NCBI RefSeq assembly: GCF_051014445.1
Contig: NW_027488368.1
Coordinates: 26,696,001 to 26,760,000, forward strand
DNA: 64,000 nucleotides
From: Colletes latitarsis
Lineage: Eukaryota; Arthropoda; Insecta; Hymenoptera; Colletidae
Direction of reading: 5' to 3'
Positions 41,301 to 55,020 of the stretch are shown in pieces (the stretch's first letter is position 1; the number at the start of each line of letters is the position of its first letter). A model generated the notes under the pieces. It did no database searches. It had not been told where the DNA came from and saw nothing but the letters and a program-made list of their open reading frames with translations. The translations under genes were made by a program, and so were the position numbers.

Positions 41301-44300
41301 AGCCAGATGATTACAAATACCAGAACTAACCCCGACATAACCGGCGTTATCCTCTAAAATATTAATCGTAACTAAGTTGAATTGACTGCTTCGGTGTGGT
41401 ACCACGTTACTACATAATCCAAACCAGAAAACACCAAGAATCTGGCCAACAAGTATGCGAAGATTGCAAAACTAAGAGTCAGATGATGGCAAATACCAGG
41501 CCTAACCCAGACACAACCGGTGTTTCCCCCTATAATATTGGTCAAACCAGCTTTAATTGATATATTTCGGTGTGGTACCACATTACTACGTGATCCAAAT
41601 CAGCAAGAGCTCAGGATCTGGCCGACAGGTATGCGAAAAATGCGAAAGTATGAGTCAGGTGATGGCAAATACAAGACCTAACCCAGACATAACTGGCGTT
41701 ATCCTCTAAAATATTAATCGCAACCAGGTTTAATAGACAGTTTCAGTGCAGTACCACATTACTAAGTGATCCAAATCAGGAAATGCCCAGGATCTGGCCA
41801 ACAAGTATGCGAAAAATGCGAAAGCGTGAGCTAGATGATGGCAAATACCAGACCTAACCCAGACGTAACCGGTGTTTCCCCCTAAAATATTGATTGAAAC
41901 CAGCTTTAATTGACTGTTTCGTTTTGGTACCACATTACTACCTGATCCAAATCAGCAAGGGCCCAGAATCTGGCCAACAAGTATGCGAAAAATGCAAAAG
42001 TATGAGTCAGATGATGGCAAATACCAGACCTAACCCTGACATAACCGGCGTTATCCTCTAAAATATTAATCGGAACCAGGTTTAATAGACAGTTTCAGTG
42101 TAGTACCACATTACTACCTGATCCAATATAAAAAAAGCCCAGGTTCTGGCCATTCAAGTATTCGAAAAATGCGAAAGTATGAGCTAGATGATGGCAAATA
42201 CCAGACCTAACCCAGACATAACCGCCGTTATCCTCTAAAATATTGACCGAAACCAGCATCAATTGACTGTTTCGGTTTGGTACCACATTACAACGTGATC
42301 CAAATCAGCAAGAGCCCAGGATCTAGACAATAAGTATGCGAAAAATGCGAAAGTATGAGCCAGATGAATACAAATACCAGAACTAACCCCGACATAACCG
42401 GTGTTTCCCCCTAAAATATTGATCGAAACCAGCATTAATTGACTGTTTCGGTTAGGTACCACATTACTACGTGATCCAAATCAGCAAGAGCCCAGGATCT
42501 GGCCATTCAAGTATGCGAAAAATGCGAAAGTATGAGCTACATGATGGCAAATAGCAGACCTAACCCAGACATAACCGGCGTTATCCTCTAAAATATTAAT
42601 CGGAACCAGGCTTAATTGACTTTTTCGTTGTGGTACCACAATACTACGTGATCCAAAACAGACAAAACCCAGGATCAGGCCAACAAGTATGCGAAAAATG
42701 CGAAAGTATGAGACAGATGATTACAAGTACCAGGCCTAACCCAGACACAACCGGTGTTTCCCCCTATAATATTGATCGAAACCAGCATTAATTGACTGTT
42801 TCGGTTAGGTACCACATTACTACGTGATCCAAATCAGCAAGAGCCCGGGATCTGGCCAGTCAAATATGCGAAAAATGCAAAAGTATGAGCCAGATGATTG
42901 CAAATACCAAAACTAACCCCGACATAACCGGGGTTATCCTCTAAAATATTAATCGTAACCAAGTTTAATTGACTGCTTCGGCGTGGTACCACGTTACTAC
43001 GTAATCCAAACCAGAAAACACCAAGAATCTGGCCAACAAGTATGCGAAGATTGCAAAACTATGAGTCAGATGATGGCAAATACCAGACCTAACCCAGACA
43101 TAACCGGTGTTTCCCCCTAAAATATTGATCGATACGAGCTTTAATTGACTGTTTCGGTTTGGTACCACATTACTACGTGAACCAAATCAGCAAGAGCCCA
43201 GAATCTGGCCAACAAGTATGTGAAAAATGCGAAAGTATGAGCTACATGATGGCAAATACCAGACCTAACCCAGACGTAACCGGCGTTATCCTCTAACATA
43301 TTAATCGCAACCACGTTTAGTTGACTGTTTCGGTGTAGTACCACATTACTACGTGATCCAAATCAGGAAAAGCCCAGGATCTGGCCTACAAGTATGCGAA
43401 AAATGCGAAAGCAACAGGATGATAATTGCAATTACCAGACGGAGCCCAGACCTAACCGGTGATATCCCCTAAAATGTTGATCGAATACAGGTAGAATTGA
43501 CTATTTCATTTTGGCACCACATTAGTACGTGATGCTAGCCAGTAAAAAAACCCAGGATCTGGCCAACAAGAATGCAAAAAATGCGAAGATATGAGTCAGA
43601 TGATGGCAAATACCAGACCTAACCCAGACATAACCGGTGTTTCCTCCTAAAATATTGATCGAAACCAGGTTTAATAGACAGTTTCAGTGTAGTACCACAT
43701 TACTACGTGATCCAATCTAAGAAAAGCCCAGGCTCTGGCCATTCAAGTATGCGAAAAATGCGAAAGTATGAGCTAGATGATTGCAAATACCAGACCTAAC
43801 CCAGGCATAACCGGCGTTATCCTCTAAAATATTAATCGCAACCAGGTTTAGTTGACTGTTTCGGTGTGGTACCACATTACTATGTAATCCAATCCAGGAA
43901 AAACCCAGGATCTAGACAACAAATATGCGACAAATGCGAAAGTGTGAGTCAGATGATTGGAAATACCAGACCTAACCCAGACATAACCGGCGTTATCCTC
44001 TAAAATATTAATCGGAACCAGGTTTAATTGACTGTTTCGGTGTGGCGCCACATTACTACGTGATCCAAATCAGAAAAAGCCCAGGTTATGGCCAACAAGT
44101 ATGCGAAAAATGCGATAGTATGAGGCAGATGATTGCAAATACCAGACCTAACACAAACCTAACCGGCGTTGTTCTCTAAAATATTAATCGGAACCAGGCT
44201 TAATTGACTATTTCAGTGTGGTACCACATTACAACGTGATCCAAACCGGAAAAAACCCAGGATCGGGCCAACAAGAATGCAAAACATGCGAAAGTATGAG

Positions 44301-44724
44301 GCAGATGATTACAAGTACCAGGCCTAACACAGACACAGCCGGTGTTTCCCCCTATAATATTGATCGAAACCAGCTTTAATTGACTATTTCGGTGTGGTAC
44401 CACATTACTACGTGATCCAAATCAGCAAGAGCTAAGGATCTGGCCAATAGGTATGCGAAAAATGCGAAAGTATGAGCTAGATGATGGCAAATACCAGACC
44501 TAACCCAGACATAACCGCCGTTATCCTCTAAAATATAAATTGCAACCAGGTTTAATTGACTGTTTCGGTGTGGTACCACATTACTATGTCATCCAAACCA
44601 GAAAAAACCCAGGATCTTGCCAACAAGAATGCATAAAATGCGAAAGTATGAGGTAGATGATGGCAAATACAAGACCTAACCCAGACATAACCGGTGATTC
44701 CCCCTAAAATATTAATCGAAACCA
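38373..44724. repeat. Loose 36-monomer higher-order block (B)
   Basis: Begins with the same GGTTTATTTGACCCCTTCAG marker monomer as positions 1 and 5,821; the next marker is at 44,725, 6,352 bp (36 monomers) on. The 41.7-44.7 kb part matches 2.8-5.8 kb with offsets of 38,901 to 39,078 bp. This is a further diverged repeat of the loose 6-kb pattern. Confidence 0.75.
43411..43550. repeat. Divergent satellite monomer
   Basis: Fourth copy of the divergent family, 5,824 bp (33 monomers) from the copy at 37.59 kb, which fits the loose 6-kb period. It is absent at the matching place in block A (near 4.3 kb), where normal monomers follow CTGGCCTACAAGTATGCG. Confidence 0.75.
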
Positions 44725-47700
44725 GGTTTATTTGACCCCTTCAGTGTGGTAGCACATTACTACGTGATCCAAATCAGCATAAGCCCAGGATCTGGCCAAC
44801 AAGTATGCGAAAAATGCGATAGTATGAGGCAGATGATTGCAAATACCAGACCTAACACAAACCTAACCGGCGTTGTTCTCTAAAATATTAATCGGAACCA
44901 GGCTTAATTGACTATTTCAGTGTGGTACCACATTACAACGTGATCCAAACCGGAAAAAACCCAGCATCGGGCCAACAAGAATGCAAAACATGCGAAAGTA
45001 TGAGGCAGATGATTACAAGTACCAGGCCTAACACAGACACAACCGGTGTTTCCCCCTATAATATTGATCGAAACCAGCTTTAATTGACTATTTCGGTGTG
45101 GTGCCACATTACTACGTGATCCAAATCAGCAAGAGCTAAGGATCTGGCCAATAGGTATGCGAAAAATGCGAAAGTATGAGTCAGATGATGGCAAATACCA
45201 GACCTAACCCAGACATAACTGGCGTTATCCTCTAAAATATTAATCGGAACCAGGTATAATTGTCTGTCTCAGTGTAGTACCACATTACTACGAGATCCAA
45301 ATCAGAAAAAGCCCAGGATCTGGCCATTCAACTATGCGAAAAATGCGAAAGTATGAGCCAGATGATCGCAAATACGAGAACTAACCCAGCCATAACCGGT
45401 ATTTCCCCGTAAAGTATTAATCGTAACCAAGTTTAATTGACTGCTTCGGTGTGGTACCACGTTACTACGTGATCCAAATCAACAAAAGCCCATGATCTGG
45501 CCAACAAGCACGCGAAAAATGCGTAGGTATGAGCTAGATGATGGCAAATACCAGACCTAACCCAGACATAACCGCCGTTATCCTCTAAAATATTAATCGG
45601 AACCAGGTTTAATTGATTGTACCAGTGTGGTACCACATTACTACGTGATCCAAATCAGAAAAAGCCCAGGATCTGGCCATTCAAGTATGCGAAAAATGCA
45701 ACAGTATGAGTCAGATGATTGCAAATACCAGAGCTAACCCAGACATAACCGCCGTTATCATCTAAAATATTAATCGTAACCAAGTTTAGTTGATTGCTTC
45801 GGTCTGGTAGCACATTACTACGTGATCCAAATCAGCATAAGCCCAGGATCTGGCCAACAAGAATGCGAAAAATGCAAAAGTATGAGTCAGATGATTGCAA
45901 ATACCAGACCTAACCCAGACATAACCGCCGTTATCCTCTAAAATATTAATCGTGACCAAGTTTAGTTGATTGCTTCGGTGTGGTAGCACATTACTACGTG
46001 ATCCAACCCAGAAAAAACCCAGGATCTGGCCAACAAGTATGCGAAAAATGCGAAAGTATGAGCTAGATGATGGCAAATACCAGACCTAACCCAGACATAA
46101 CCGCCGTTATCCTCTAAAATATTAATCGGAACCAGGCTTAATTGACTGTTTCGGTGTGGTGCCACATTACTACGTGATCCAATCTAAAAAAAGCCCAGGT
46201 TCTGGCCATTCAAGTATGCGAAAAATGCGAAAGTATGAGCTAGATCATGGCAAATACCAGACCTAACCCAGACATAACCGGCGTTATCCTCTAAAATATT
46301 AATCGGAACCAGCATTAATTGACTGTTTCGGTTTGGTACCACATTACTACGTGATCCAAATCAGCAAGAGCCCAGGATCTGGCCATTCAAGTATGCGAAA
46401 AATGCGAAAGTATGAGCCAGTTGATTGCAAATACCAGAACTAACCCCGACATAACCGGTGTTTCCCCCTAAAATATTGATCGATACGAGCTTTAATTGAC
46501 TGTTTCGGTTTGGTATCACATTACTGCGTGATCCAAATCAGTAAGAGCCCAGAATCTGGCCAACAAGTATGCGAAAAATGCGAAAGTATGAGCTAGATGA
46601 TGGCAAATACCAGACCTAACCCAGACATAACCGGCTTTATCCTCTAAAATATTAATCGGAACCAGGTTTCATTGACTTTATCGGTGTGGTACCACAATAC
46701 TACGTGATCCAAAACAGACAAAACCCAGGATCAGGCCAACAAGTATGCCAAAAATGCGAAAGTATGAGACATATGATTACAAGTACCAGGCCTAACCCAG
46801 ACACAACCGGTGTTTCGCCCTATTATCTTGATCGAAACCAGCTTTAATTGATATATTTCGGTGTGGTACCACATTACTACGTGATCCAAATCAGCAAGAG
46901 CTCAGGATCTGGCCGACAGGTATGCGAAAAATGCGAAAGTATGAGTCAGATGATGGCAAATACAAGACCTAACCCAGACATTACTGGCGTTATCCTCTAA
47001 AATATTAATCGCAACCAGGCTTAATAGACAGTTTCAGTGCAGTACCACATTACTAAGTGATCCAAATCAGGAAATGCCCAGGATCTGGCCAACAAGTATG
47101 CGAAAAATGCGAAAGTATGAGCTAGATGATGGCAAATACCAGACCTAACCCAGACGTAACCGGTGTTTCCCCCTAAAATATTGATTGAAACCAGGTTTGA
47201 TTGACTGTTTCGTTTTGGTACCACATTACCACCTGATCCAAATCAGCAAGAGCCCAGAATCTGGCCAACAAGTATGCGAAAAATGCAAAAGTATGAGTCA
47301 GATGATGGCAAATCCCAGACCTAACCCTGACATAACCGCCGTTATCCACTAAAATATTGACCGAAACCAGCATCAATTGACTGTTTCGGATTGGTACCAC
47401 ATTACTACGTGATCCAAATCAGCAAGAGCCCAGGATCTAGACAATAAGTATGCGAAAAATGCGAATGTATGAGCCAGATGATTACAAATACCAGAACTAA
47501 CCCCGACATAACCGGCGTTATCCTCTAAAATATTAATCGTAACTAAGTTGAATTGACTGCTTCGGTGTGGTACCACGTTACTACATAATCCAAACCAGAA
47601 AACACCAAGAATCTGGCCAACAAGTATGCGAAGATTGCAAAACTAAGAGTCAGATGATGGCAAATACCAGACCTAACCCAGACAAAACCGGTGTTTCCCC

Positions 47701-50700
47701 CTAAAATATTGATCGAAACGAGCTTTAATTGACTGTTTCGGTTTGGTACCACATTACTACGTGATCCAAATCAGCAAGAGCCCAGAATCTGGCCAACAAG
47801 TATGTGAAAAATGCGAAAGTATGAGCTAGATGATGGCAAATACCACACCTAACCCAGACATAACCGGCGTTATCCTCTAAAATATTAATCGGAACCAGGC
47901 TTAATTGACTTTTTCGTTGTGGTACCACAATACTACGTGATCCAAAACAGACAAAACCCAGGATCAGGCCAACAAGTATGCGAAAAATGCGAAAGTATGA
48001 GACAGATGATTACAAGTACCAGGCCTAACCCAGACACAACCGGTGTTTCCCCCTATAATATTGGTCAAACCAGCTTTAATTGATATATTTCGGTGTGGTA
48101 CCACATTACTACGTGATCCAAATCAGCAAGAGCTCAGGATCTGGCCGACAGGTATGCGAAAAATGCGAAAGTATGAGTCAGATGATGGCAAATACAAGAC
48201 CTAACCCAGACATAACTGGCGTTATCCTCTAAAATATTAATCGCAACCAGGTTTAATAGACAGTTTCAGTGCAGTACCACATTACTAAGTGATCCAAATC
48301 AGGAAATGCCCAGGATCTGGCCAACAAGTATGCGAAAAATGCGAAAGTATGAGCTAGATGATGGCAAATACCAGACCTAACCCAGACGTAACCGGTGTTT
48401 CCCCCTAAAATATTGATTGAAACCAGCTTTAATTGACTGTTTCGTTTTGGTACCACATTACTACCTGATCCAAATCAGCAAGGGCCCAGAATCTGGCCAA
48501 CAAGTATGCGAAAAATGCTAAAGTATGAGTCAGATGATGGCAAATACCAGATCTAACCCTGACATAACCGGCGTTATCCTCTAAAATATTAATCGGAACC
48601 AGGTTTAATAGACAGTTTCAGTGTAGTACCACATTACTACCTGATCCAATATAAAAAAAGCCCAGGTTCTGGCCATTCAAGTATTCGAAAAATGCGAAAG
48701 TATGAGCTAGATGATGGCAAATACCAGACCTAACCCAGACATGACCGCCGTTATCCTCTAAAATATTGACCGAAACCAGCATCAATTGACTGTTTCGGTT
48801 TGGTACCACATTACAACGTGATCCAAATCAGCAAGAGCCCAGGATCTAGACAATAAGTATGCGAAAAATGCGAAAGTATGAGCCAGATGAATACAAATAC
48901 CAGAACTAACCCCGACATAACCGGTGTTTCCCCCTAAAATATTGATCGAAACCAGCATTAATTGACTGTTTCGGTTAGGTACCACATTACTACGTGATCC
49001 AATTCAGCAAGAGCCCAGGATCAGGCCAACAAGTATGCGAAAAATGCGAAAGTATGAGACAGATGATTACAAGTACCAGGCCTAACCCAGACACAACCGG
49101 TGTTTCCCCCTATAATATTGATCGAAACCAGCATTAATTGACTGTTTCGGTTAGGTACCACATTACTACGTGATCCAAATCAGCAAGAGCCCGGGATCTG
49201 GCCATTCAAATATGCGAAAAATGCAAAAGTATGAGCCAGATGATTGCAAATACCAGACCTAACACAAACCTAACCGGCGTTGTTCTCTAAAATATTAATC
49301 GGAACCAGGCTTAATTGACTATTTCAGTGTGGTACCACATTACAACGTGATCCAAACCGGAAAAAACCCAGGATCGGGCCAACAAGAATGAAAAACATGC
49401 GAAAGTATGAGGCAGATGATTACAAGTACCAGGCCTAACACAGACACAGCCGGTGTTTCCCCCTATAATATTGATCGAAACCAGCTTTAATTGACTATTT
49501 CGGTGTGGTACCACATTACTACGTGATCCAAATCAGCAAGAGCTAAGGATCTGGCCAATAGGTATGCGAAAAATGCGAAAGTATGAGCTAGATGATGGCA
49601 AATACCAGACCTAACCCAGACATAACCGGTGTTTCCTCCTAAAATATTGATCGAAACCAGGTTTAATAGACAGTTTCAGTGTAGTACCACATTACTACGT
49701 GATCCAATCTAAGAAAAGCCCAGGCTCTGGCCATTCAAGTATGCGAAAAATGCGAAAGTATGAGCTAGATGATTGCAAATACCAGACCTAACCCAGGCAT
49801 AACCGGCGTTATCCTCTAAAATATTAATCGCAACCAGGTTTAGTTGACTGTTTCGGTGTGGTACCACATTACTATGTAATCCAATCCAGAAAAAACCCAG
49901 GATCTAGACAACAAATATGCGACAAATGCGAAAGTGTGAGTCAGATGATTGGAAATACCAGACCTAACCCAGACATAACCGGCGTTATCCTCTAAAATAT
50001 TAATCGGAACCAGGTTTAATTGACTGTTTCGGTGTGGCGCCACATTACTACGTGATCCAAATCAGAAAAAGCCCAGGATATGGCCAACAAGTATGCGAAA
50101 AATGCGATAGTATGAGGCAGATGATTGCAAATACCAGACCTAACACAAACCTAACCGGCGTTGTTCTCTAAAATATTAATCGGAACCAGGCTTAAATGAC
50201 TATTTCAGTGTGGTACCACATTACAACGTGATCCAAACCGGAAAAAACCCAGGATCGGGCCAACAAGAATGCAAAACATGCGAAAGTATGCGGCAGATGA
50301 TTACAAGTACCAGGCCTAACACAGACACAGCCGGTGTTTCCCCCTATAATATTGATCGAAACCAGCTTTAATTGACTATTTCGGTGTGGTACCACATTAC
50401 TACGTGATCCAAATCAGCAAGAGCTAAGGATCTGGCCAATAGGTATGCGAAAAATGCGAAAGTATGAGCTAGATGATGGCAAATACCAGACCTAACCCAG
50501 ACATAACCGCCGCTATCCTCTAAAATATAAATTGCAACCAGGTTTAATTGACTGTTTCGGTGTGGTACCACATTACTATGTCATCCAAACCAGAAAAAAC
50601 CCAGGATCTTGCCAACAAGAATGCATAAAATGCGAAAGTATGAGGTAGATGATTGGAAATACCAGACCTAACCCAGACATAACCGGCGTTATCCTCTAAA

Positions 50701-53700
50701 ATATTAATCGGAACCAGGTTTAATTGACTGTTTCGGTGTGGCGCCACATTACTACGTGATCCAAATCAGAAAAAGCCCAGGATATGGCCAACAAGTATGC
50801 GAAAAATGCGATAGTATGAGGCAGATGATTGCAAATACCAGACCTAACACAAACCTAACCGGCGTTGTTCTCTAAAATATTAATCGGAACCAGGCTTAAA
50901 TGACTATTTCAGTGTGGTACCACATTACAACGTGATCCAAACCGGAAAAAACCCAGGATCGGGCCAACAAGAATGCAAAACATGCGGAAGTATGAGGCAG
51001 ATGATTACAAGTACCAGGCCTAACACAGACGCAACCGGTGTTTCCCCCTATAATATTGATCGAAACCAGCTTTAATTGACTATTTCGGTGTGGTACCACA
51101 TTACTACGTGATCCAAATCAGCAAGAGCTAAGGATCTGGCCAATAGGTATGCGAAAAATGCGAAAGTATGAGTCAGATGATGGCAAATACCAGACCTAAC
51201 CCAGACATAACTGGCGTTATCCTCTAAAATATTAATCGGAACCAGGTATAATTGTCTGTCTCAGTGTAGTACCACATTACTACGAGATCCAAATCAGAAA
51301 AAGCCCAGGATCTGGCCATTCAACTATGCGAAAAATGCGAAAGTATGAGCCAGATGATCGCAAATACGAGAACTAACCCAGACATAACCGGTGTTTCCCC
51401 CTAAAATATTGATCGAAACCAGCTGTAATTGACTGTTTCGGTTTGGTACCACATTACTACGTGATCCAAATCAGCAAGAGCCCAGGATCTGGCCAACAAG
51501 TATGCGAAAAGTGCGAAAGTGTGAACTAGATGATCGCAAATACGAGAACTACCCCAGACATAACCGGTATTTCCCCGTAAAGTATTAATCGTAACCAAGT
51601 TTAATTGACTGCTTCGGTGTGGTACCACGTTACTACGTAATCCAAATCAACAAAAGCCCATGATCTGGCCAACAAGCACGCGAAAAATGCGTAGGTATGA
51701 GCTAGATGATGGCAAATACCAGACCTAACCCAGACATAACCGCCGTTATCCTCTAAAATATTAATCGGAACCAGGTTTAATTGATTGTACCAGTGTGGTA
51801 CCACATTACTACGTGATCCAAATCAGAAAAAGCCGAGGATCTGGCCATTCAAGTATGCGAAAAATGCAAAAGTATGAGTCAGATGATTGCATATACCAGA
51901 CCTAACCCAGACATAACCGCCGTTATCCTCTAAAATATTAATCGTAACCAAGTTTAGTTGATTGCTTCGGTGTGGTAGCACATTACTACGTGATCCAAAT
52001 CAGCATAAGCCCAGGATCTGCCCAACAAGAATGCGAAAAATGCGAAAGTATGAGCTAGATGATGGCAAATACCAGACCTAACCCAGACATAACCTCCGTA
52101 ATCCTCTAAAATATTAATCGCAACCAGGTTTAATTGATTGTACCAGTGTGGTACCACATTACTACGTGATCCAAATCAGAAAAAGCCCAGGATCTGGCCA
52201 TTCAAGTATGCGAAAAATGCAAAAGTATGAGTCAGATGATTGCAAATACCAGACCTAACCCAGACATAACCGCCGTTATCCTCTAAAATATTAATCGTAA
52301 CCAAGTTTAGTTGATTGCTTCGGTGTGGTACCACAATACTATGTGATCCAAACCAGAAAAAACCCAGGATCTGGCCAACAAGTATGCGAAAAATGCGAAA
52401 GTATGAGATAGATGATGGCAAACACCAGACCTAACCCAGACATAACCGGCGTTATCCTCTAAAATATTAATCGGAACCAGGTTTAATTGATTGTACCAGT
52501 GTGGTACCACATTGCTACGTGATCCAAATCAGAAAAAGCCCAGGATCTGGCCATTCAAGTATGCGAAAAATGCAACAGTATGAGTCAGATGATTGCAAAT
52601 ACCAGACCTAACCCAGACATAACCGCCGTTATCCTCTAAAATATTAATCGTAACCAAGTTTAGTTGATTGCTTCGGTCTGGTAGCACATTACTACGTGAT
52701 CCAAATCAGCATAAGCCCAGGATCTGGCCAACAAGAATGCGAAAAATGCAAAAGTATGAGTCAGATGATTGCAAATACCAGACCTAACCCAGACATAACC
52801 GCCGTTATCCTCTAAAATATTAATCGTGACCAAGTTTAGTTGATTGCTTCGGTGTGGTAGCACATTACTACGTGATCCAACCCAGAAAAAACCCAGGATC
52901 TGGCCAACAAGTATGCGAAAAATGCGAAAGTATGAGCTAGATGATGGCAAATACCAGACCTAACCCAGACATAACCGCCGTTATCCTCTAAAATATTAAT
53001 CGGAACCAGGCTTAATTGACTGTTTCGGTGTGGTGCCACATTACTACGTGATCCAATCTAAAAAAAGCCCAGGTTCTGGCCATTCAAGTATGCGAAAAAT
53101 GCGAAAGTATGAGCTAGATCATGGCAAATACCAGACCTAACACAGACATAACCGGCGTTATCCTCTAAAATATTAATCGGAACCAGGTTTAATTGACTGT
53201 TTCGGTGTGGTGCCACATTACTACGTTATCCAATCTAAAAAAAGCCCAGGATCTGGCCAACAAGTATGCGAAAAATGCGAAAGTATGAGCTAGATGATGG
53301 CAAATCCCAGACCTAACCCTGACATAACCGGCGTTATCCACTAAAATATTAATCGGAGCCAGGTTTAATAGACAGTTTCAGTGTAGTACCACATTACTAC
53401 CTGATCCAATCTAAAAAAAGCCCAGGTTCGGGCCATTCAAGTATTCGAAAAATGCGAAAGTATGAGCTAGATGATGGCAAATACCAGACCTAACCCAGAC
53501 ATAACCGCCGTTATCCACTAAAATATTGGCCGAAACCAGCATCAATTGACTGTTTCGGTTTGGTACCACATTACTACGTGATCCAAATCAGCAAGAGCCC
53601 AGGATCTAGACAATAAGTATGCGAAAAATGCGAAAGTATGAGCCAGATGATTACAAATACCAGCACTAACCCCGACATAACCGGCGTTATCCTCTAAAAT

Positions 53701-55020
53701 ATTAATCGTAACCAAGTTTAGTTGATTGCTTCGGTCTGGTAGCACATTACTACGTGATCCAAATCAGCATAAGCCCAGGATCTGGCCAACAAGAATGCGA
53801 AAAATGCAAAAGTATGAGTCAGATGATTGCAAATACCAGACCTAACCCAGACATAACCGCCGTTATCCTCTAAAATATTAATCGGAACCAGGCTTAATTG
53901 ACTGTTTCGGTGTGGTGCCACATTACTACGTGATCCAATCTAAAAAAAGCCCAGGTTCTGGCCATTCAAGTATGCGAAAAATGCGAAAGTATGAGCTAGA
54001 TCATGGCAAATACCAGACCTAACCCAGACATAACCGGCGTTATCCTCTAAAATATTAATCGGAACCAGGTTTAATTGACTGTCTCGGTGTGGTGCCACAT
54101 TACTACGTTATCCAATCTAAAAAAAGCCCAGGTTCTGGCCATTCAAGTATGCGAAAAATGCGAAGGTATGAGCTAGATGATGGCAAATACCAGACCTAAC
54201 CCAGACATTACCGGCGTTATCCTCTAAAATATTAATCGGAACCATGTTTAATAGACAGTTTCAGTGTAGTACCACATTACTACGTGATCCAATCTAAAAA
54301 AAGCCCAGGTTCTGGCCATTCAAGTATGCGAAAAATGCGAAAGTATGTGCTAGATGATGGCAAATACCAGACCTAACCCAGACATAACCGCCGTTATTCT
54401 CTAAAATATTAATCGGAACCAAGTTTAATTGACTGTCTCGGTGTGGTGCCACATTACTACGTGATGCAGTCTAAAAAAAGCCCAGGTTCTAGCCATTCAA
54501 GTATGCGAAAAATGCGAAAGTATGAGCTAGATGATGGCAAATACCAGACCTTACCCAGACATAACCGCCGTTATCCTCTAAAATATTGACCGAAACCAGC
54601 ATTAATTGACTGTTTCGGTTTGGTACCACATTACTACGTGATCCAAATCAGCAAGAGCCCAGGATCTAGACAATAAGTACGCGAAAAATGCGAAAGTATG
54701 AGCCAGATGACTACAAATACCAGAACTAACCCCGACATAACCGGCGTTATCCTCTAAAATATTAATCGTAACTAAGTTGAATTGACTGCTTCGGTGTGGT
54801 ACCACGTTACTACATAATCCAAACCAGAAAACACCAAGAATCTGGCCAACAAGTATGCGAAAAATGCGAAAGTATGAGACAGATGATTACAAGTACCAGG
54901 CCTAACCCAGACACAACCGGTGTTTCCCCCTATAATATTGATCGAAACCAGCTTTAATTGACTATTTCGGTGTGGTACCACATTACTACGTGATCCAAAT
55001 CAGCAAGAGCTAAGGATCTG
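44725..55020. repeat. Long-range duplicate of 1-10.3 kb (block C)
   Basis: This segment follows 1-10.3 kb monomer for monomer. Offsets are 44,724 at the start, 44,896 from about 361 bp on, locally 44,720 near 713, 45,424 for 2.8-3.6 kb, 44,896 again for 4.9-7.6 kb and 44,719 for 7.9-10.3 kb. The steps are close to one or three monomers, so the copies differ mainly by gain or loss of whole repeats. Monomer peptides in the two copies are identical over long runs, which implies a recent duplication or exchange. Confidence 0.85.
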
